Shown: positions 8,196 through 16,956 of the stretch, piece by piece
Layout: each line of letters opens with the position of its first letter
Numbering within the stretch: position 1 is the first letter of the stretch
NCBI GenBank assembly: GCA_032252755.1
Contig: JAVUPY010000032.1
Location: 1 to 64,000 of the forward strand
Direction: 5' to 3'
DNA length: 64,000 nucleotides
DNA from: Terriglobia bacterium
GTDB taxonomy: Bacteria > Acidobacteriota > Terriglobia > Terriglobales > Acidobacteriaceae
Made by a program: the position numbers and the translations under genes
Notes under the pieces: model-generated
Database searches by the model: none
What the model was told of the DNA's origin: nothing
What the model saw: the letters and a program-made list of their open reading frames with translations, nothing else

Positions 8196-9062
8196 ATGCC
8201 TTGTGAATCGAACCCGTTCCCGCACACCCTCGCGCCTCTCAGCGCGCGCCATTTCGCTGTGGCTCTGCTCGTTGCCTCCATCATCTTCGGAGCACTCGGA
8301 GTCACCCCTCCATGCTTGCAGGCACAGCAGGTCGGAAACGCCGCGCCGGCTGGATCGCAAAACGCTGCGCCGCCCCCGAAGGCGACAAATCCTCTCCCGG
8401 CAGAGTCCGCTGCCGAAGTCCTAGATCGCATCGCGAACTCGGGCCTTCCCGAACGCGGTGCTCACAGCGCCAAGGTCACCATCGTTTTCTTCGATGACTT
8501 CCAGTGCCCGTATTGCGCAAAGATGTACAGCACTCTGTTCGGCGAAGTGATGAAGAAGTACGGGGATCGCGTCAGAGTGGTGATCCAGCCTGTTGCAAAC
8601 ACCACCATCCATCCCTGGGCGAAACATGCCGCGGTCGATGCCGATTGCCTGGCGGCGCAAAACGCCGATGCCTACTGGGAGTTCTCTGACTACGTACACG
8701 CCAACCAGACCAGGCTCGGGACCGATGCCGACGTGGCACTCGATAAGCTCGCGATGGATGTGGCGAGCAGGTGGGCACTGGGAACCACTACTCTACAAAG
8801 CTGCCTCTCAGCACAATCAGACGCGGTGTTGAAGGAGTCATACACCTACCTCAAGGCGCTCAACGTCACTGCTGTTCCAACACTGTTTATCGGTCTCGAA
8901 AAACTGCATGGGGCCATTCCTTCTGCTGTTCTTGCGGATGCCATTGAACACGCACTCCGCGCCGGGCCCTTGTCAGGGGACTCACCGCTAAAGAACTCCG
9001 GCCCCCCGGCCACACCCAAGCTTGTTGCTGACAAGAAGATTTCAAAGGAGAATCCCAGATGA
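8196..9062 (+). CDS. Secreted DsbA-like thioredoxin-fold oxidoreductase
   Basis: 288 residues, exported thiol-disulfide oxidoreductase. A basic N-region is followed by a hydrophobic stretch (residues about 20-37) and a likely cleavage after QAQ near 44. An Ala/Pro-rich linker leads to a thioredoxin_4/DsbA-type domain (about 85-250). The active site is CPYC (104-107) in FFDDFQCPYC, the HPWAKHAA helix sits in the insertion domain, and the cis-proline loop is TAVPTLFIG. The start has AGGAAA 8 nt upstream. Its stop overlaps the next gene's ATG by 4 nt (ATGA), so the two are translationally coupled. The neighbour is a cysteine-rich exported protein and a likely substrate. Confidence 0.85.
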   Translation: MPCESNPFPHTLAPLSARHFAVALLVASIIFGALGVTPPCLQAQQVGNAAPAGSQNAAPPPKATNPLPAESAAEVLDRIANSGLPERGAHSAKVTIVFFDDFQCPYCAKMYSTLFGEVMKKYGDRVRVVIQPVANTTIHPWAKHAAVDADCLAAQNADAYWEFSDYVHANQTRLGTDADVALDKLAMDVASRWALGTTTLQSCLSAQSDAVLKESYTYLKALNVTAVPTLFIGLEKLHGAIPSAVLADAIEHALRAGPLSGDSPLKNSGPPATPKLVADKKISKENPR

Positions 9063-10852
9063 CTACAACACGAATCATCACACGCTGTCTGCTGGTCGCC
9101 GTTTTGCTGTGGACCGTCTCGGCTATGGCTCAGGCGCCGGCCACGATCTTCCAGCTCAATGGTGACCCAGCCAACGACAACTTAACTTGCGTTTATGGAA
9201 CTCCCTGCGACTATTGGGACCTGATTAACCAGAGCGGTTCTTCGGGAACTGGCCGCGGGCATTCCGCCATCAACTCGTTTGTCCTCGGAACTGCGACCAC
9301 CGAAAGCTTCACTGGTGGCGGTTCTAAGGACCCCAATGACCTGAACCAGTGGGCATGGTCAGGCGGCCCGACCCCCAACAAAGATACGCTGTTGGCTGGC
9401 TACGCCGCAGCATATAACATTAGCGATTTCGACGTGATTTTCGGCGCTGACCGTTTGTCTCCAAATGGCGATGCGAACATCGGAATCTGGTTCTTCCAAG
9501 AGTCGGTGTGCACCGGCAACACGGGCAACTTTGTCGTCTGCGGAACCACCAATGTGGCCCACCATGTCAACGGCGACGTTCTGGTCCTCTCGGCATTCAC
9601 CGGCGGCGGCGGCACCTCCACTGTCGCAGTATACAAGTGGGATAGTTCATGTTCCTCTGGGGTAAAGAACCCGCAGAATGGAGACTGCGCAGCCGCCCAC
9701 CTGCGTCAACTGTTTAACTCGTCTAGCGTCTGCGGCTCGGCGGCTGCTTGCGGCGTCACCAACGGCAGCACCGTATCCGCTAGCTGGGCGAGTTACAGTA
9801 GCGGCTCTATTGCTTCGCCTCTGTTCTTTGAGGGCGGGGTAGATATTACCTCGCTGTTCCCTGGTGGCTCACAACCGTGCTTCGCCAGTTTCCTGGAGGA
9901 AACGCGATCCTCGCAATCGCCGACCGCTGTCCTCAAGGACTTCCTGCTGGGCGGGTTTCCCGTATGCGGCATGAGCATTACAAAGAATTGCGGCACCACT
10001 GGAGTTAGCTCAGATGGCACGTCTTTCGTCTATCCGGTGAACGGTGTTGTCACAAACACAGGTATCGGAAACTTGTACAACGTTGCGGTGCAGGACTGCA
10101 TCAACGGTCCGAACAACACGTGCACTCCAACGGGTAATTCCCCCATCAGCGTTACCAACAATACCGTTGTGAACAATGTTAACTCTCCCAATTTCGGTAC
10201 AAGTACATTGGGGCCGGGTGAAACTGGTACTTGGAGCGATTCGTCAACGAGCAGTGCGACATCTCAGTCGGATCAGGCGTACGCAATCGCAGCCGAGACA
10301 CCGAACGGTTCACAGACCCTGCAGTCCACCAACACCGCCTCGACAACATGTACCGCGCAGGCGAACTCGACACTAACGGTGAGCAAATCCTGCTCGACCA
10401 GTCTCACGACTTCCGCAGCCGTTCAGGTCAGTTACGGTGGACAAGTCTGCAACACCGGTCCAAGCCAGGTCACTGGCATCGCGTTGACGGATTATCCGAA
10501 CTCTGTCGCTATCACGAATGGCACAAACGGAACGGTCGTGAAGAGCGGCATCACCTTGGGTCCGGGAACCACAAATAGCCCAACTTGCGTCCCCTACGGT
10601 CCGTATACCTATAACCCAACCGCAGTTGACGAAACGATCAACGGCGGTACCGGAGCGGGCCGTTACTACTTCGACGATCTGGTCACCATCTCGTCGGCAA
10701 CGCCTTCGGTTGGAACTCTGACGCAGTTCCAAAACACCAATCCTAATGGCGCAAACTACAACCCCGATGCGCGGATCAATGGAACATATGGATTTGGCAC
10801 AGCCAGATGCCCGATCTGTGATCTGAATGAGTGCCCGGTCGCTGGTCAGTAA
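9059..10852 (+). CDS. Secreted cysteine-rich protein with DUF11-like repeats
   Basis: 597 residues, function not recognised. The signal peptide ends at about AMAQA (residue 26). The mature chain contains 20 cysteines spread along its length and ends with a CPICDLNEC cluster. The N-terminal part (30-300) is Gly/Ser/Asn-rich with beta-structure features (DVIFGADRLSPNGDANIGIWFF). Residues about 305-545 contain two DUF11-type, Ig-like repeats: SITKNCGTTG...VTNTGIGNLYNVAVQDC and TVSKSCSTSL...VCNTGPSQVTGIALTDY. Overlap with the upstream DsbA-like gene implies dependence on disulfide formation. A strong terminator follows 24 nt after the stop. No membrane anchor or sorting signal is evident. Confidence 0.75.
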   Translation: MTTTRIITRCLLVAVLLWTVSAMAQAPATIFQLNGDPANDNLTCVYGTPCDYWDLINQSGSSGTGRGHSAINSFVLGTATTESFTGGGSKDPNDLNQWAWSGGPTPNKDTLLAGYAAAYNISDFDVIFGADRLSPNGDANIGIWFFQESVCTGNTGNFVVCGTTNVAHHVNGDVLVLSAFTGGGGTSTVAVYKWDSSCSSGVKNPQNGDCAAAHLRQLFNSSSVCGSAAACGVTNGSTVSASWASYSSGSIASPLFFEGGVDITSLFPGGSQPCFASFLEETRSSQSPTAVLKDFLLGGFPVCGMSITKNCGTTGVSSDGTSFVYPVNGVVTNTGIGNLYNVAVQDCINGPNNTCTPTGNSPISVTNNTVVNNVNSPNFGTSTLGPGETGTWSDSSTSSATSQSDQAYAIAAETPNGSQTLQSTNTASTTCTAQANSTLTVSKSCSTSLTTSAAVQVSYGGQVCNTGPSQVTGIALTDYPNSVAITNGTNGTVVKSGITLGPGTTNSPTCVPYGPYTYNPTAVDETINGGTGAGRYYFDDLVTISSATPSVGTLTQFQNTNPNGANYNPDARINGTYGFGTARCPICDLNECPVAGQ

Positions 10853-10876
10853 ATAGTCTGCCAGTCTGATTCTTTC

Positions 10877-10910
10877 AGGCGCCCCCGATCTGGGGGCGCC
10901 TTCTTTGTTT
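10877..10910 (+). terminator. Strong intrinsic terminator of the thioredoxin/Cys-rich operon
   Basis: Perfect 10-bp GC-rich stem (10877-10886 with 10892-10901), loop GATCT, followed by TCTTTGTTT. Confidence 0.85.
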
Positions 10911-10921
10911 AGTGTATGTCC

Positions 10922-13390
10922 TTAGTGAACCGTGAAACTCACGGTATTGCTGCTCACGGGTTGTGCAGGACTCGAACTCGTCGAACTCAAGACGGCTTGA
11001 GCGCTGACCGAATATGTTCCCGTGGGAGATTTCGGGCCCAGCTTATAGTTCCACGTGGCCGTCCCCTTAGAGCCGGTAGTCGCTGACTGCGTCACCTTGT
11101 TTCCTGTAGCCGTAATCAATGTGAACGTAACGCTCGCTCCGGCGGCTGGGGTTCCGCCGTTCAACACCGAGGCTGTAATAGGAACCGTGCTTTTTCGTGT
11201 GTAGCTGGAGGAAGATACAGAAACGTTCACACTCACGGACGGCGCACTTATGACCGTGATGTTGGCGGTACCTGATCCGGAGTGGGAATTATTCGCCGCA
11301 ACCGCATTCACCGCGTAGGTCCCAGGCGACGTACTGGACGGTCCTGTTACAGTCATCGTGCTCGAGCCCGACTGTCCCGGACTGATTGTGATGGATCCGG
11401 CAGAGAAACTGACCGGCCATCCCGAAGGTTGCGTTGAACTCAAGCTGAAAGTGCTGGGCGAACATCCGGAGGAGTCATTGTTCGTTACCGACAGGTTGTA
11501 GCCAGCGCTGTTGCCCGGGTAGATACTCGGGTCCAGCGGTGAAAGTGTCACCGTCGGGTTCGCCGACGTGCAGGACGAGGCACCATAATTGACATTGACC
11601 GTGAGCCCAGCGCTAGTCGCACTCACTACTGACAGCGACAGATTGGTATACGGGTCGGCCCAGGTCTGGCCAGCGGCGAGCGGAGAGTTGTAACCAGTAG
11701 TAACGCTGGGAGTGAAATTGGGTAGATAGCTGTGCGCCGTACTACCCATTTGGCCTGGCTCCTCATAGTGAATGAGTGCACCGCTATAAGCACTCGCAAG
11801 CAAAGTGGAATCGTAACCATTGTCAGGCTGACGATATTCAACCCACAGGTAATATCCGGGGTTGTTGCTCCCGCGCTGGATCTTTAGTGCCTGGATACCG
11901 GAGGTGCCAATTTCAAGAGGTTGGACTGTATACGTTCCGCTGGTGTTCACCGCCTGCACTTTATTTGCAACCCAGCCCAGTGTCTCTGCATTCTGGGGGG
12001 CCGTGTACAGGCCGAGCGATCCACTCATCGTCGTCCAGTAGTCGCCCAGATCGTTCTCGGTGCCCGGAGCAGAAAGGGGCCCTATCACATCAGTAGCTAT
12101 TGCTGGAACTAGCGTGCCCGAGTGCAACAACCCGAGGTTGTGACCAATTTCATGCGAGGCGAGTTGCACGCCTGACGACCGAGGCGTCGCATACGCAGCA
12201 GAAATAAACGATGGACTCCAATTATAGTTAACTCCGCCCGTGGTGTAGCCGCAACCAACTGATGCAAACCCCTGCCAACCGCAACTAAGGATGTCGGGAA
12301 AAACCAAGACGACCCGGCTGTAATTATTGGAGTTGTATCCGGCCGCTTGCGCGGCAGCCAGTGCATCCGAAAGGACTGCGCCGCTGACGTCTGAGCATGA
12401 GGTATAAGTTCCACTCAGGTTCAGAGGCCCGACAACGTCACCAGTGGCCCAAGTTTGGCCATACGACGCCTCTCGCAAGAACCCGTCCAGCGAAATCCCC
12501 GGGGTATTCGTTCCAAAGAAAACATCCTGCATCGCAGACTGAGTAACACCGGACGGCAAAGAGCCGTTGGGCAGATTCACCAGGAGAACAAGCGTGTTCT
12601 GCGCGCCACTCGTGCCGCAACTTGCGCTCTGTGCATAGCTCGTGGAAATCGCTGTTACGAACAGCACCACAACTACGCATACCACAATCTGTTTCGACAC
12701 TTCACGGAGGCGGCGCAAGCTACGGAGGCCGCCTATGAAGGGCAGAAACATGCCGCCGAGTACGATCAGCGGCATCGTGGTCCCCTGTTGCTCCGTTCCG
12801 ACTTTGGCGGATGGCGAACTCGAGACAACACTGCTGCTTTCAACCGCCATGTCGTAACCAATAACAATGCCAGTCACCGCCAGCACATCGTTGTTGTCGC
12901 CGAGGCTCGGTTCCGGTCCGGCAAAGTGCAGCCTCAATGGCTGCTGCCCCAATCTCATCAAGTAAAGTGACTGAGCTTTATGATTTGGATAGTCGGCAAT
13001 CCAGTGCTCGACTCCGCCCATCATCGCCACGTGCTCTTCCAGGAGCGCTGTCGATTCGGGAAAATTCGTGCCCAGCTGTTCCAGCACTTCTGGTGAAAAC
13101 GCGAAGGTCAGTGCGGTTCTTGCGTTTTCTTGCATGAGCGCAACTAACGCCGTCTGCCGGGTCTTTAGAACTTGCAAGGCTTGTCCGCGCAGCAGTTTGC
13201 GGCTCGACGGATTCGTGGCCATCTGCATCTGGGCGTGGAGGTTCAAAACCTTGTTGTTCAGTTGCCGCATCTGCGCGGCTTTCGCGCTTTCCTTGACCGC
13301 ACTGGTTGGGTTCTGGGCAAAGCTGGTAAGCGATAAGAGCAATACAAATACGAGAATTCCGATTCTTGTTCCGGGGGAGGTCCTTACCAT
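10922..13390 (-). CDS. Secreted zinc metalloprotease (HExxHxxGxxH, M11/gametolysin-like) with C-terminal Ig-like domains
   Basis: 822 residues from the ATG at 13390, which has AAAGGA upstream; an upstream in-frame extension to 13546 is unlikely. Signal peptide about 1-25. Residues 25-200 are a mostly helical N-domain. At about 205-255 a hydrophobic/basic segment (MPLIVLGGMFLPFIGG, RSLRRLR, then QIVVCVVVVLFVTAIS and an AQSA site) looks like a sorting tail followed by a second signal peptide. The catalytic domain (about 260-640) carries SHEIGHNLGLLHSG near residue 412 (metzincin-type zinc ligands) and a downstream Met-turn candidate YWTTMSGS. The C-terminus (about 660-822) holds two Ig-like/filamin-type domains, the last ending TVSFTVH. 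It faces the thioredoxin operon tail to tail. Confidence 0.8.
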   Translation of the reverse strand: MVRTSPGTRIGILVFVLLLSLTSFAQNPTSAVKESAKAAQMRQLNNKVLNLHAQMQMATNPSSRKLLRGQALQVLKTRQTALVALMQENARTALTFAFSPEVLEQLGTNFPESTALLEEHVAMMGGVEHWIADYPNHKAQSLYLMRLGQQPLRLHFAGPEPSLGDNNDVLAVTGIVIGYDMAVESSSVVSSSPSAKVGTEQQGTTMPLIVLGGMFLPFIGGLRSLRRLREVSKQIVVCVVVVLFVTAISTSYAQSASCGTSGAQNTLVLLVNLPNGSLPSGVTQSAMQDVFFGTNTPGISLDGFLREASYGQTWATGDVVGPLNLSGTYTSCSDVSGAVLSDALAAAQAAGYNSNNYSRVVLVFPDILSCGWQGFASVGCGYTTGGVNYNWSPSFISAAYATPRSSGVQLASHEIGHNLGLLHSGTLVPAIATDVIGPLSAPGTENDLGDYWTTMSGSLGLYTAPQNAETLGWVANKVQAVNTSGTYTVQPLEIGTSGIQALKIQRGSNNPGYYLWVEYRQPDNGYDSTLLASAYSGALIHYEEPGQMGSTAHSYLPNFTPSVTTGYNSPLAAGQTWADPYTNLSLSVVSATSAGLTVNVNYGASSCTSANPTVTLSPLDPSIYPGNSAGYNLSVTNNDSSGCSPSTFSLSSTQPSGWPVSFSAGSITISPGQSGSSTMTVTGPSSTSPGTYAVNAVAANNSHSGSGTANITVISAPSVSVNVSVSSSSYTRKSTVPITASVLNGGTPAAGASVTFTLITATGNKVTQSATTGSKGTATWNYKLGPKSPTGTYSVSAQAVLSSTSSSPAQPVSSNTVSFTVH

Positions 13391-13758
13391 GAGATCTGAT
13401 TCCTTTCCGGTATACGTGGGGCGAAGCGGGCAGAGAGTTCGACTTGCGGAGCCCGGTGTACCCATTGAGAAATGCATGAGTACTCTCCTGCTGGGGCCAA
13501 AATGTGAGGAACGAGTTAGAACCAGAGTAGGTGTTGTGATGTGCAAGAACTACTGGTCACGAGGACAGATTAAGTACAGGTAGCACCTGTACCTTCTTAA
13601 CGACTTACGACTTGTTCCAGATTTTCGAAAAATCTTTGTCAAGAGCCAGAATTTGTCATTTTCGCCGCAAAATATTCAGAGCACTGCAAATATAGTTTTC
13701 GCCCGGATGTCACAGTACCCACCCTCAATCTGTTATTCTGAAAATAGAGTAGAAAAAC

Positions 13759-13788
13759 AAAGGCGTCCGTCATGCGCGGACGCCTTTT
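13759..13788. terminator. Perfect 11-bp hairpin with T-runs on both sides
   Basis: AAAGGCGTCCG (13759-13769) pairs exactly with CGGACGCCTTT (13777-13787), loop TCATGCG. TTTTCT follows on the plus strand and TTTGTTTTTCT on the minus strand, so it could work in both directions. No gene ends immediately beside it. Confidence 0.6.
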
Positions 13789-13812
13789 CTGTCTCTCGGC
13801 TTCGTGCGCTAT

Positions 13813-13839
13813 CCTTATCGCCCGCTGTGGGCGATAGGG
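13813..13839. repeat. Hairpin repeat of the GGGTGGG family (copy 1)
   Basis: An 11-bp stem with one G-T pair (13813-13823 with 13829-13839) and loop GCTGT, followed by TGGGACCGTTGTTCTTT. It resembles the hairpin at 38749-38781 in the AGGGTGGG flank and the TTGTT tail. Confidence 0.45.
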
Positions 13840-14050
13840 TGGGACCGTTGTTCTTTATCCCATCTCGACCGTCAGTTCTGATCGCGAAACATGAATTGCG
13901 AGTTTTACGTCCGATAACGCACCAGGAGTCACATTTTTCGTGCGCAAATTATTGAATCAGAAAGAAGAGTCGGTGTTTTTAGATTTAACATCTTTGTTTT
14001 CATAGCTCCACACGGGAAATTTCCGTAAGTATTTGAAAACAGAGATTCGC

Positions 14051-14084
14051 AAAACAAGGGGTGGGTACTTTCTGAAAGGTACCC
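14051..14084 (-). terminator. Candidate terminator of the IorAB-like operon
   Basis: GGGTAC (14063-14068) pairs with GTACCC (14079-14084), extended by TTT/AAA with one bulged G. Read on the minus strand it is followed by CCCCTTGTTTT. It lies 5 nt after the stop of the molybdopterin subunit gene. Confidence 0.45.
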
Positions 14085-14088
14085 GCAG

Positions 14089-16206
14089 CTATCCCCCGAT
14101 CGGCAAGTTGTAAGGTCTCACGCCGCTGGCCGCGAAGACCGCGTTCGCTATTGCTGGTGCGATGCCGACGATCGGAGTCTCGCCGGCGCCGGCGGATGGC
14201 TGATCTTTCCGGTCGATGATTATGATCTCAATCTGTGGGACGTCGGCGAATCGGGGCACACGGTATTCGTTGAAGCTCGCGTTTAGAATCTTTCCATCGG
14301 CAAACTTCACTTGCTCAAAGAGTGCTCCCCCGAGTCCCTGGATGATCGCCCCCATAATCTGGTTCTCGAGTCCGTTCGGATTCACGACGCGACCGCACTC
14401 GAACGCCTCAACAACGCGGAGAAGACGGAAACCTTTCGTACTGGGATCAGTCGCGATCTCGACGAAAGTCGCTACACGACCGCCCTTCTCGATTCCACCC
14501 GCGAGACCAAATGCTCGCTCTGCGCTCGGTTTCTGCTTGCTCCAGCCGAAGCGTTCCGCCGCGGCTTCGAACACCGCTCGCAAACGCTCGTCCTTGAGGT
14601 TCTTGATACGGAATTCCAGCGGATCCATCTGCAACTCGTGCGCAATTGCGTCCATATGCGACTCGCGCGCGAAGTGGTTCGCGGTTGCGGCGAGTCCGCG
14701 ATACGAGCCTTGCCGCAGCGGCGACTTCGCAGGATGGTACTGGATCCGTTGGTTCGGAACGTCATAAGGAGTAATCATCGCCGCAGGTCCCGAATTGTAG
14801 TTCTGGAAGTCCCACGCGACTAGCGTTCCGTCGCGCTGCACGCCGCTATTCACGGTGATGATTCCGGCGGGACGGAAATACGCCCACGTAAATTCCTCCT
14901 CGCGCGTCCACACGACACGAACTGGTTTGCCTGCCGCTTTGGCGAGTCGAGCCGCTTCGATGGCCGCATCGCCCTGATGCTTGCCACCGTAGCCGGAACC
15001 CATGTCGGGCATGAGCACGCGGACGTGCGAGGGATCGAGGCGGAACGCGTCCGCGAGTTGGTCGCGAACCCCGAATGGCCGCTGCGTTCCAGTCCAAACC
15101 GTCAGGTGATCGCCATTCCACTCCGCGACGGCTGCGCGCGGTTCCAGCGGCGCATGCGCGATGTACTGAACGGTGTAGGTATGATCGACCTTAATGTCTG
15201 CGATGGGCATCGCGTTCTCGACCGAACCGACCAGATGCTCGTCGCTCATCTGGGTCGCGTCGAGATTCTTCATCAGGTAGTCGAAGAGCGTTTTGTTCGA
15301 CGGCTGATCCGGAATCTTCCATTCGGCATTAATAGCGCCGAGGGCGTGTTTCGCTAATGCGAGGTCGGGCGCTACGACTCCGACGAAATCTCCGTCGCGG
15401 ACGACTTGCACTCCGGCAAGTTTCTCCGCGGCCTTGGAATCCAGTTTGCTCAGCTTGGCTTCGAAACCGGATGGACGAACGACCATTCCGTAGAGCATTC
15501 CTGGACGCGAAATATCGGCGGGATAAAGATGTTTTCCGGTAACAATTTCCCGGCCGTTCACTTTCGTCAGCGGCTTGCCCACGAACTGATAGCCAGGATC
15601 AACATTGTCCGGCGGATCTGCGGCGATGGTCTCGACGAGTTTCGTGCCGCGGGTCAGTTCCCCGTAGGTGAGCGTGTGTTTCGTGCGCGGATTGGTGACT
15701 CGCCCGCCCGCGACAGTTAGCAGTTTTGGATCTTCCTTCCAGCGATCGGCCGCCATCTGCACCAGTACCTGGCGAGCGGTCGCCGCAGCGGCACGCAGTT
15801 GCGGAGCCATGGTGGGCGTTGTTCGGCTTCCAAAAGTGCCCATATCGAACGGAACGTGGGCGGTGTCGCCCATCAACATCGTCACGGATGCTATTGGCAC
15901 CCGCAACTCTTCGGCGATTTGCTGCGCGAGCGAGGTGCGGATGTTCTGGCCCAGTTCCACCTTGCCCGTGAACCCGGTGATTCGGCCGTCTTCGCCGATG
16001 TGCAGCCAGGCGGCAAGGTCCCTGGGAAGTTCGTGTTCGCGGAAGGCGCGGCCGGATTCCTGCGCGACGGCCCGTGCCCCGGCGACGCAGATGACCAGAC
16101 CGCCACCGAGCAGTTGCAGAAATCCGCGACGGTCCATATCGAACCAGTGGAGCGTGCCATCAATCTCGTGCTGGCGAATTTCGTGGAGCAAGGTTTCATC
16201 TTTCAT
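14089..16206 (-). CDS. iorB: Molybdopterin-binding subunit of a xanthine dehydrogenase-family oxidoreductase (IorB-like)
   Basis: 705 residues. Large subunit of a two-subunit molybdenum hydroxylase of the isoquinoline 1-oxidoreductase/aldehyde dehydrogenase type. It hydroxylates N-heterocycles or oxidises aldehydes; the substrate cannot be named. The N-terminus has a twin-arginine-like sequence MDRRGFLQLLGGGLVI (residues about 24-39) and a likely cleavage after AVAQ, implying Tat export. Family features are GKVELGQNIRTSLAQQIAEEL, FGSRTTPTM, the moco-binding MGSGYGGKHQGDAA, RQGSYRGLAATANHFARES, and the catalytic glutamate motif GAGETPIVGIAPAIANAV near the C-terminus. Its start overlaps the stop of the iron-sulfur subunit by 4 nt. 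No FAD subunit or XdhC-like maturation gene is nearby. Confidence 0.85.
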   Translation of the reverse strand: MKDETLLHEIRQHEIDGTLHWFDMDRRGFLQLLGGGLVICVAGARAVAQESGRAFREHELPRDLAAWLHIGEDGRITGFTGKVELGQNIRTSLAQQIAEELRVPIASVTMLMGDTAHVPFDMGTFGSRTTPTMAPQLRAAAATARQVLVQMAADRWKEDPKLLTVAGGRVTNPRTKHTLTYGELTRGTKLVETIAADPPDNVDPGYQFVGKPLTKVNGREIVTGKHLYPADISRPGMLYGMVVRPSGFEAKLSKLDSKAAEKLAGVQVVRDGDFVGVVAPDLALAKHALGAINAEWKIPDQPSNKTLFDYLMKNLDATQMSDEHLVGSVENAMPIADIKVDHTYTVQYIAHAPLEPRAAVAEWNGDHLTVWTGTQRPFGVRDQLADAFRLDPSHVRVLMPDMGSGYGGKHQGDAAIEAARLAKAAGKPVRVVWTREEEFTWAYFRPAGIITVNSGVQRDGTLVAWDFQNYNSGPAAMITPYDVPNQRIQYHPAKSPLRQGSYRGLAATANHFARESHMDAIAHELQMDPLEFRIKNLKDERLRAVFEAAAERFGWSKQKPSAERAFGLAGGIEKGGRVATFVEIATDPSTKGFRLLRVVEAFECGRVVNPNGLENQIMGAIIQGLGGALFEQVKFADGKILNASFNEYRVPRFADVPQIEIIIIDRKDQPSAGAGETPIVGIAPAIANAVFAASGVRPYNLPIGG

Positions 16207-16712
16207 CGCCGCACTCCTCCCGGTTCCCCGGGCACCGACGCCGTCTCATGCGAATTTCGAAGGGTTGCAGATGCATCCTTGATGGCTGCAATGATTCTGG
16301 GATAGGTTCCGCAGCGGCAGATGTTGCCGTTCATGTAGCGAACGATGTGCGCGTCGGTGGGATTCGGGTCGCTGCGAAGGAGGCCGACGGCGCTCATGAT
16401 CATGCCCGCGGTGCAGTAGCCGCACTGCATGGCGTCATGTTTGAGGAACGCAGCCTGCACGGCGTGAAGCTGGCCATTTCGCTCCAATCCTTCGATGGTG
16501 GTGATCTTCTTTTGCGCCGCAGCGCTGGCGGGCGTGATGCACGACCTCACGGGAGTGCCATCGAGCAGCACGGTGCAGGCGCCGCATTGACCTTCGCCGC
16601 AGCCGTACTTAGTCCCAGTCAGTTGGAGATGATTGCGCAGGACATCTAAAAGAGGTTCGCCGGCGGATTTGTCGTCGACGCGGTGGTCCTTGCCATTGAT
16701 ACTGAGGATCAT
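16203..16712 (-). CDS. iorA: (2Fe-2S)-binding subunit of the molybdenum hydroxylase (IorA-like)
   Basis: 169 residues from the ATG at 16712, which has TTGGAGCG upstream; an in-frame extension to 16814 has no support. An N-terminal plant-type ferredoxin domain has CGEGQCGAC and a following cysteine (VRSC). A C-terminal helical domain has the second cluster site, CGYCTAGM and CRCGTYPRI. This arrangement is diagnostic for the small subunit of CO dehydrogenase/IorA-type hydroxylases. It passes electrons from the molybdopterin subunit encoded directly downstream (ATGA overlap). The missing flavin subunit suggests electrons go to an external acceptor such as a cytochrome, as known for IorAB-type enzymes. 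Confidence 0.9.
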   Translation of the reverse strand: MILSINGKDHRVDDKSAGEPLLDVLRNHLQLTGTKYGCGEGQCGACTVLLDGTPVRSCITPASAAAQKKITTIEGLERNGQLHAVQAAFLKHDAMQCGYCTAGMIMSAVGLLRSDPNPTDAHIVRYMNGNICRCGTYPRIIAAIKDASATLRNSHETASVPGEPGGVRR

Positions 16713-16956
16713 GGCTAACGCTCCAATCGGGAGATTATAGAACTGTAAGGGGTGCGAGGCTGCGGTAAGCGCAAAGGTGCCATTCGGGTGTCCGGCCGGG
16801 CAAAGCGGCGCCACGCTCTAAGAAAAAGCTACAAGCCAACCGCGGAAGTACCACTTATGATTTTGGCTGGAAGTTGCTGAACACTAGAAACTTACTTTGC
16901 ATCCAATTCTGGAAGCTAAGTTGCTCGTACCCTCTCAGGTTGTGGTGGAGGAGATC

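Larger units (their letters stand above)
13391..14088. other. 698-bp gene-free region with several hairpins
   Basis: It lies between the start of the metalloprotease gene and the end of the molybdenum hydroxylase operon. The part next to 13390 should hold the protease promoter and leader. Positions 13600-13750 are AT-rich, and beyond that lie three hairpins listed separately. No open frame with a ribosome-binding site or recognisable protein is present. Confidence 0.5.

Noticed and set aside
7797-8431. Overlapping 180-187-codon frames on both strands upstream of the thioredoxin gene
   Set aside because: None has a ribosome-binding site, and their compositions are Ser/Arg/Pro shadows. They overlap each other and the real signal peptide.
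7710-16900. Shared 13-mer AAAGTAAGTTTCT (near 7712 and, inverted, near 16884)
   Set aside because: Many 13-base matches are expected by chance in 64 kb on both strands, and the contexts are unrelated.
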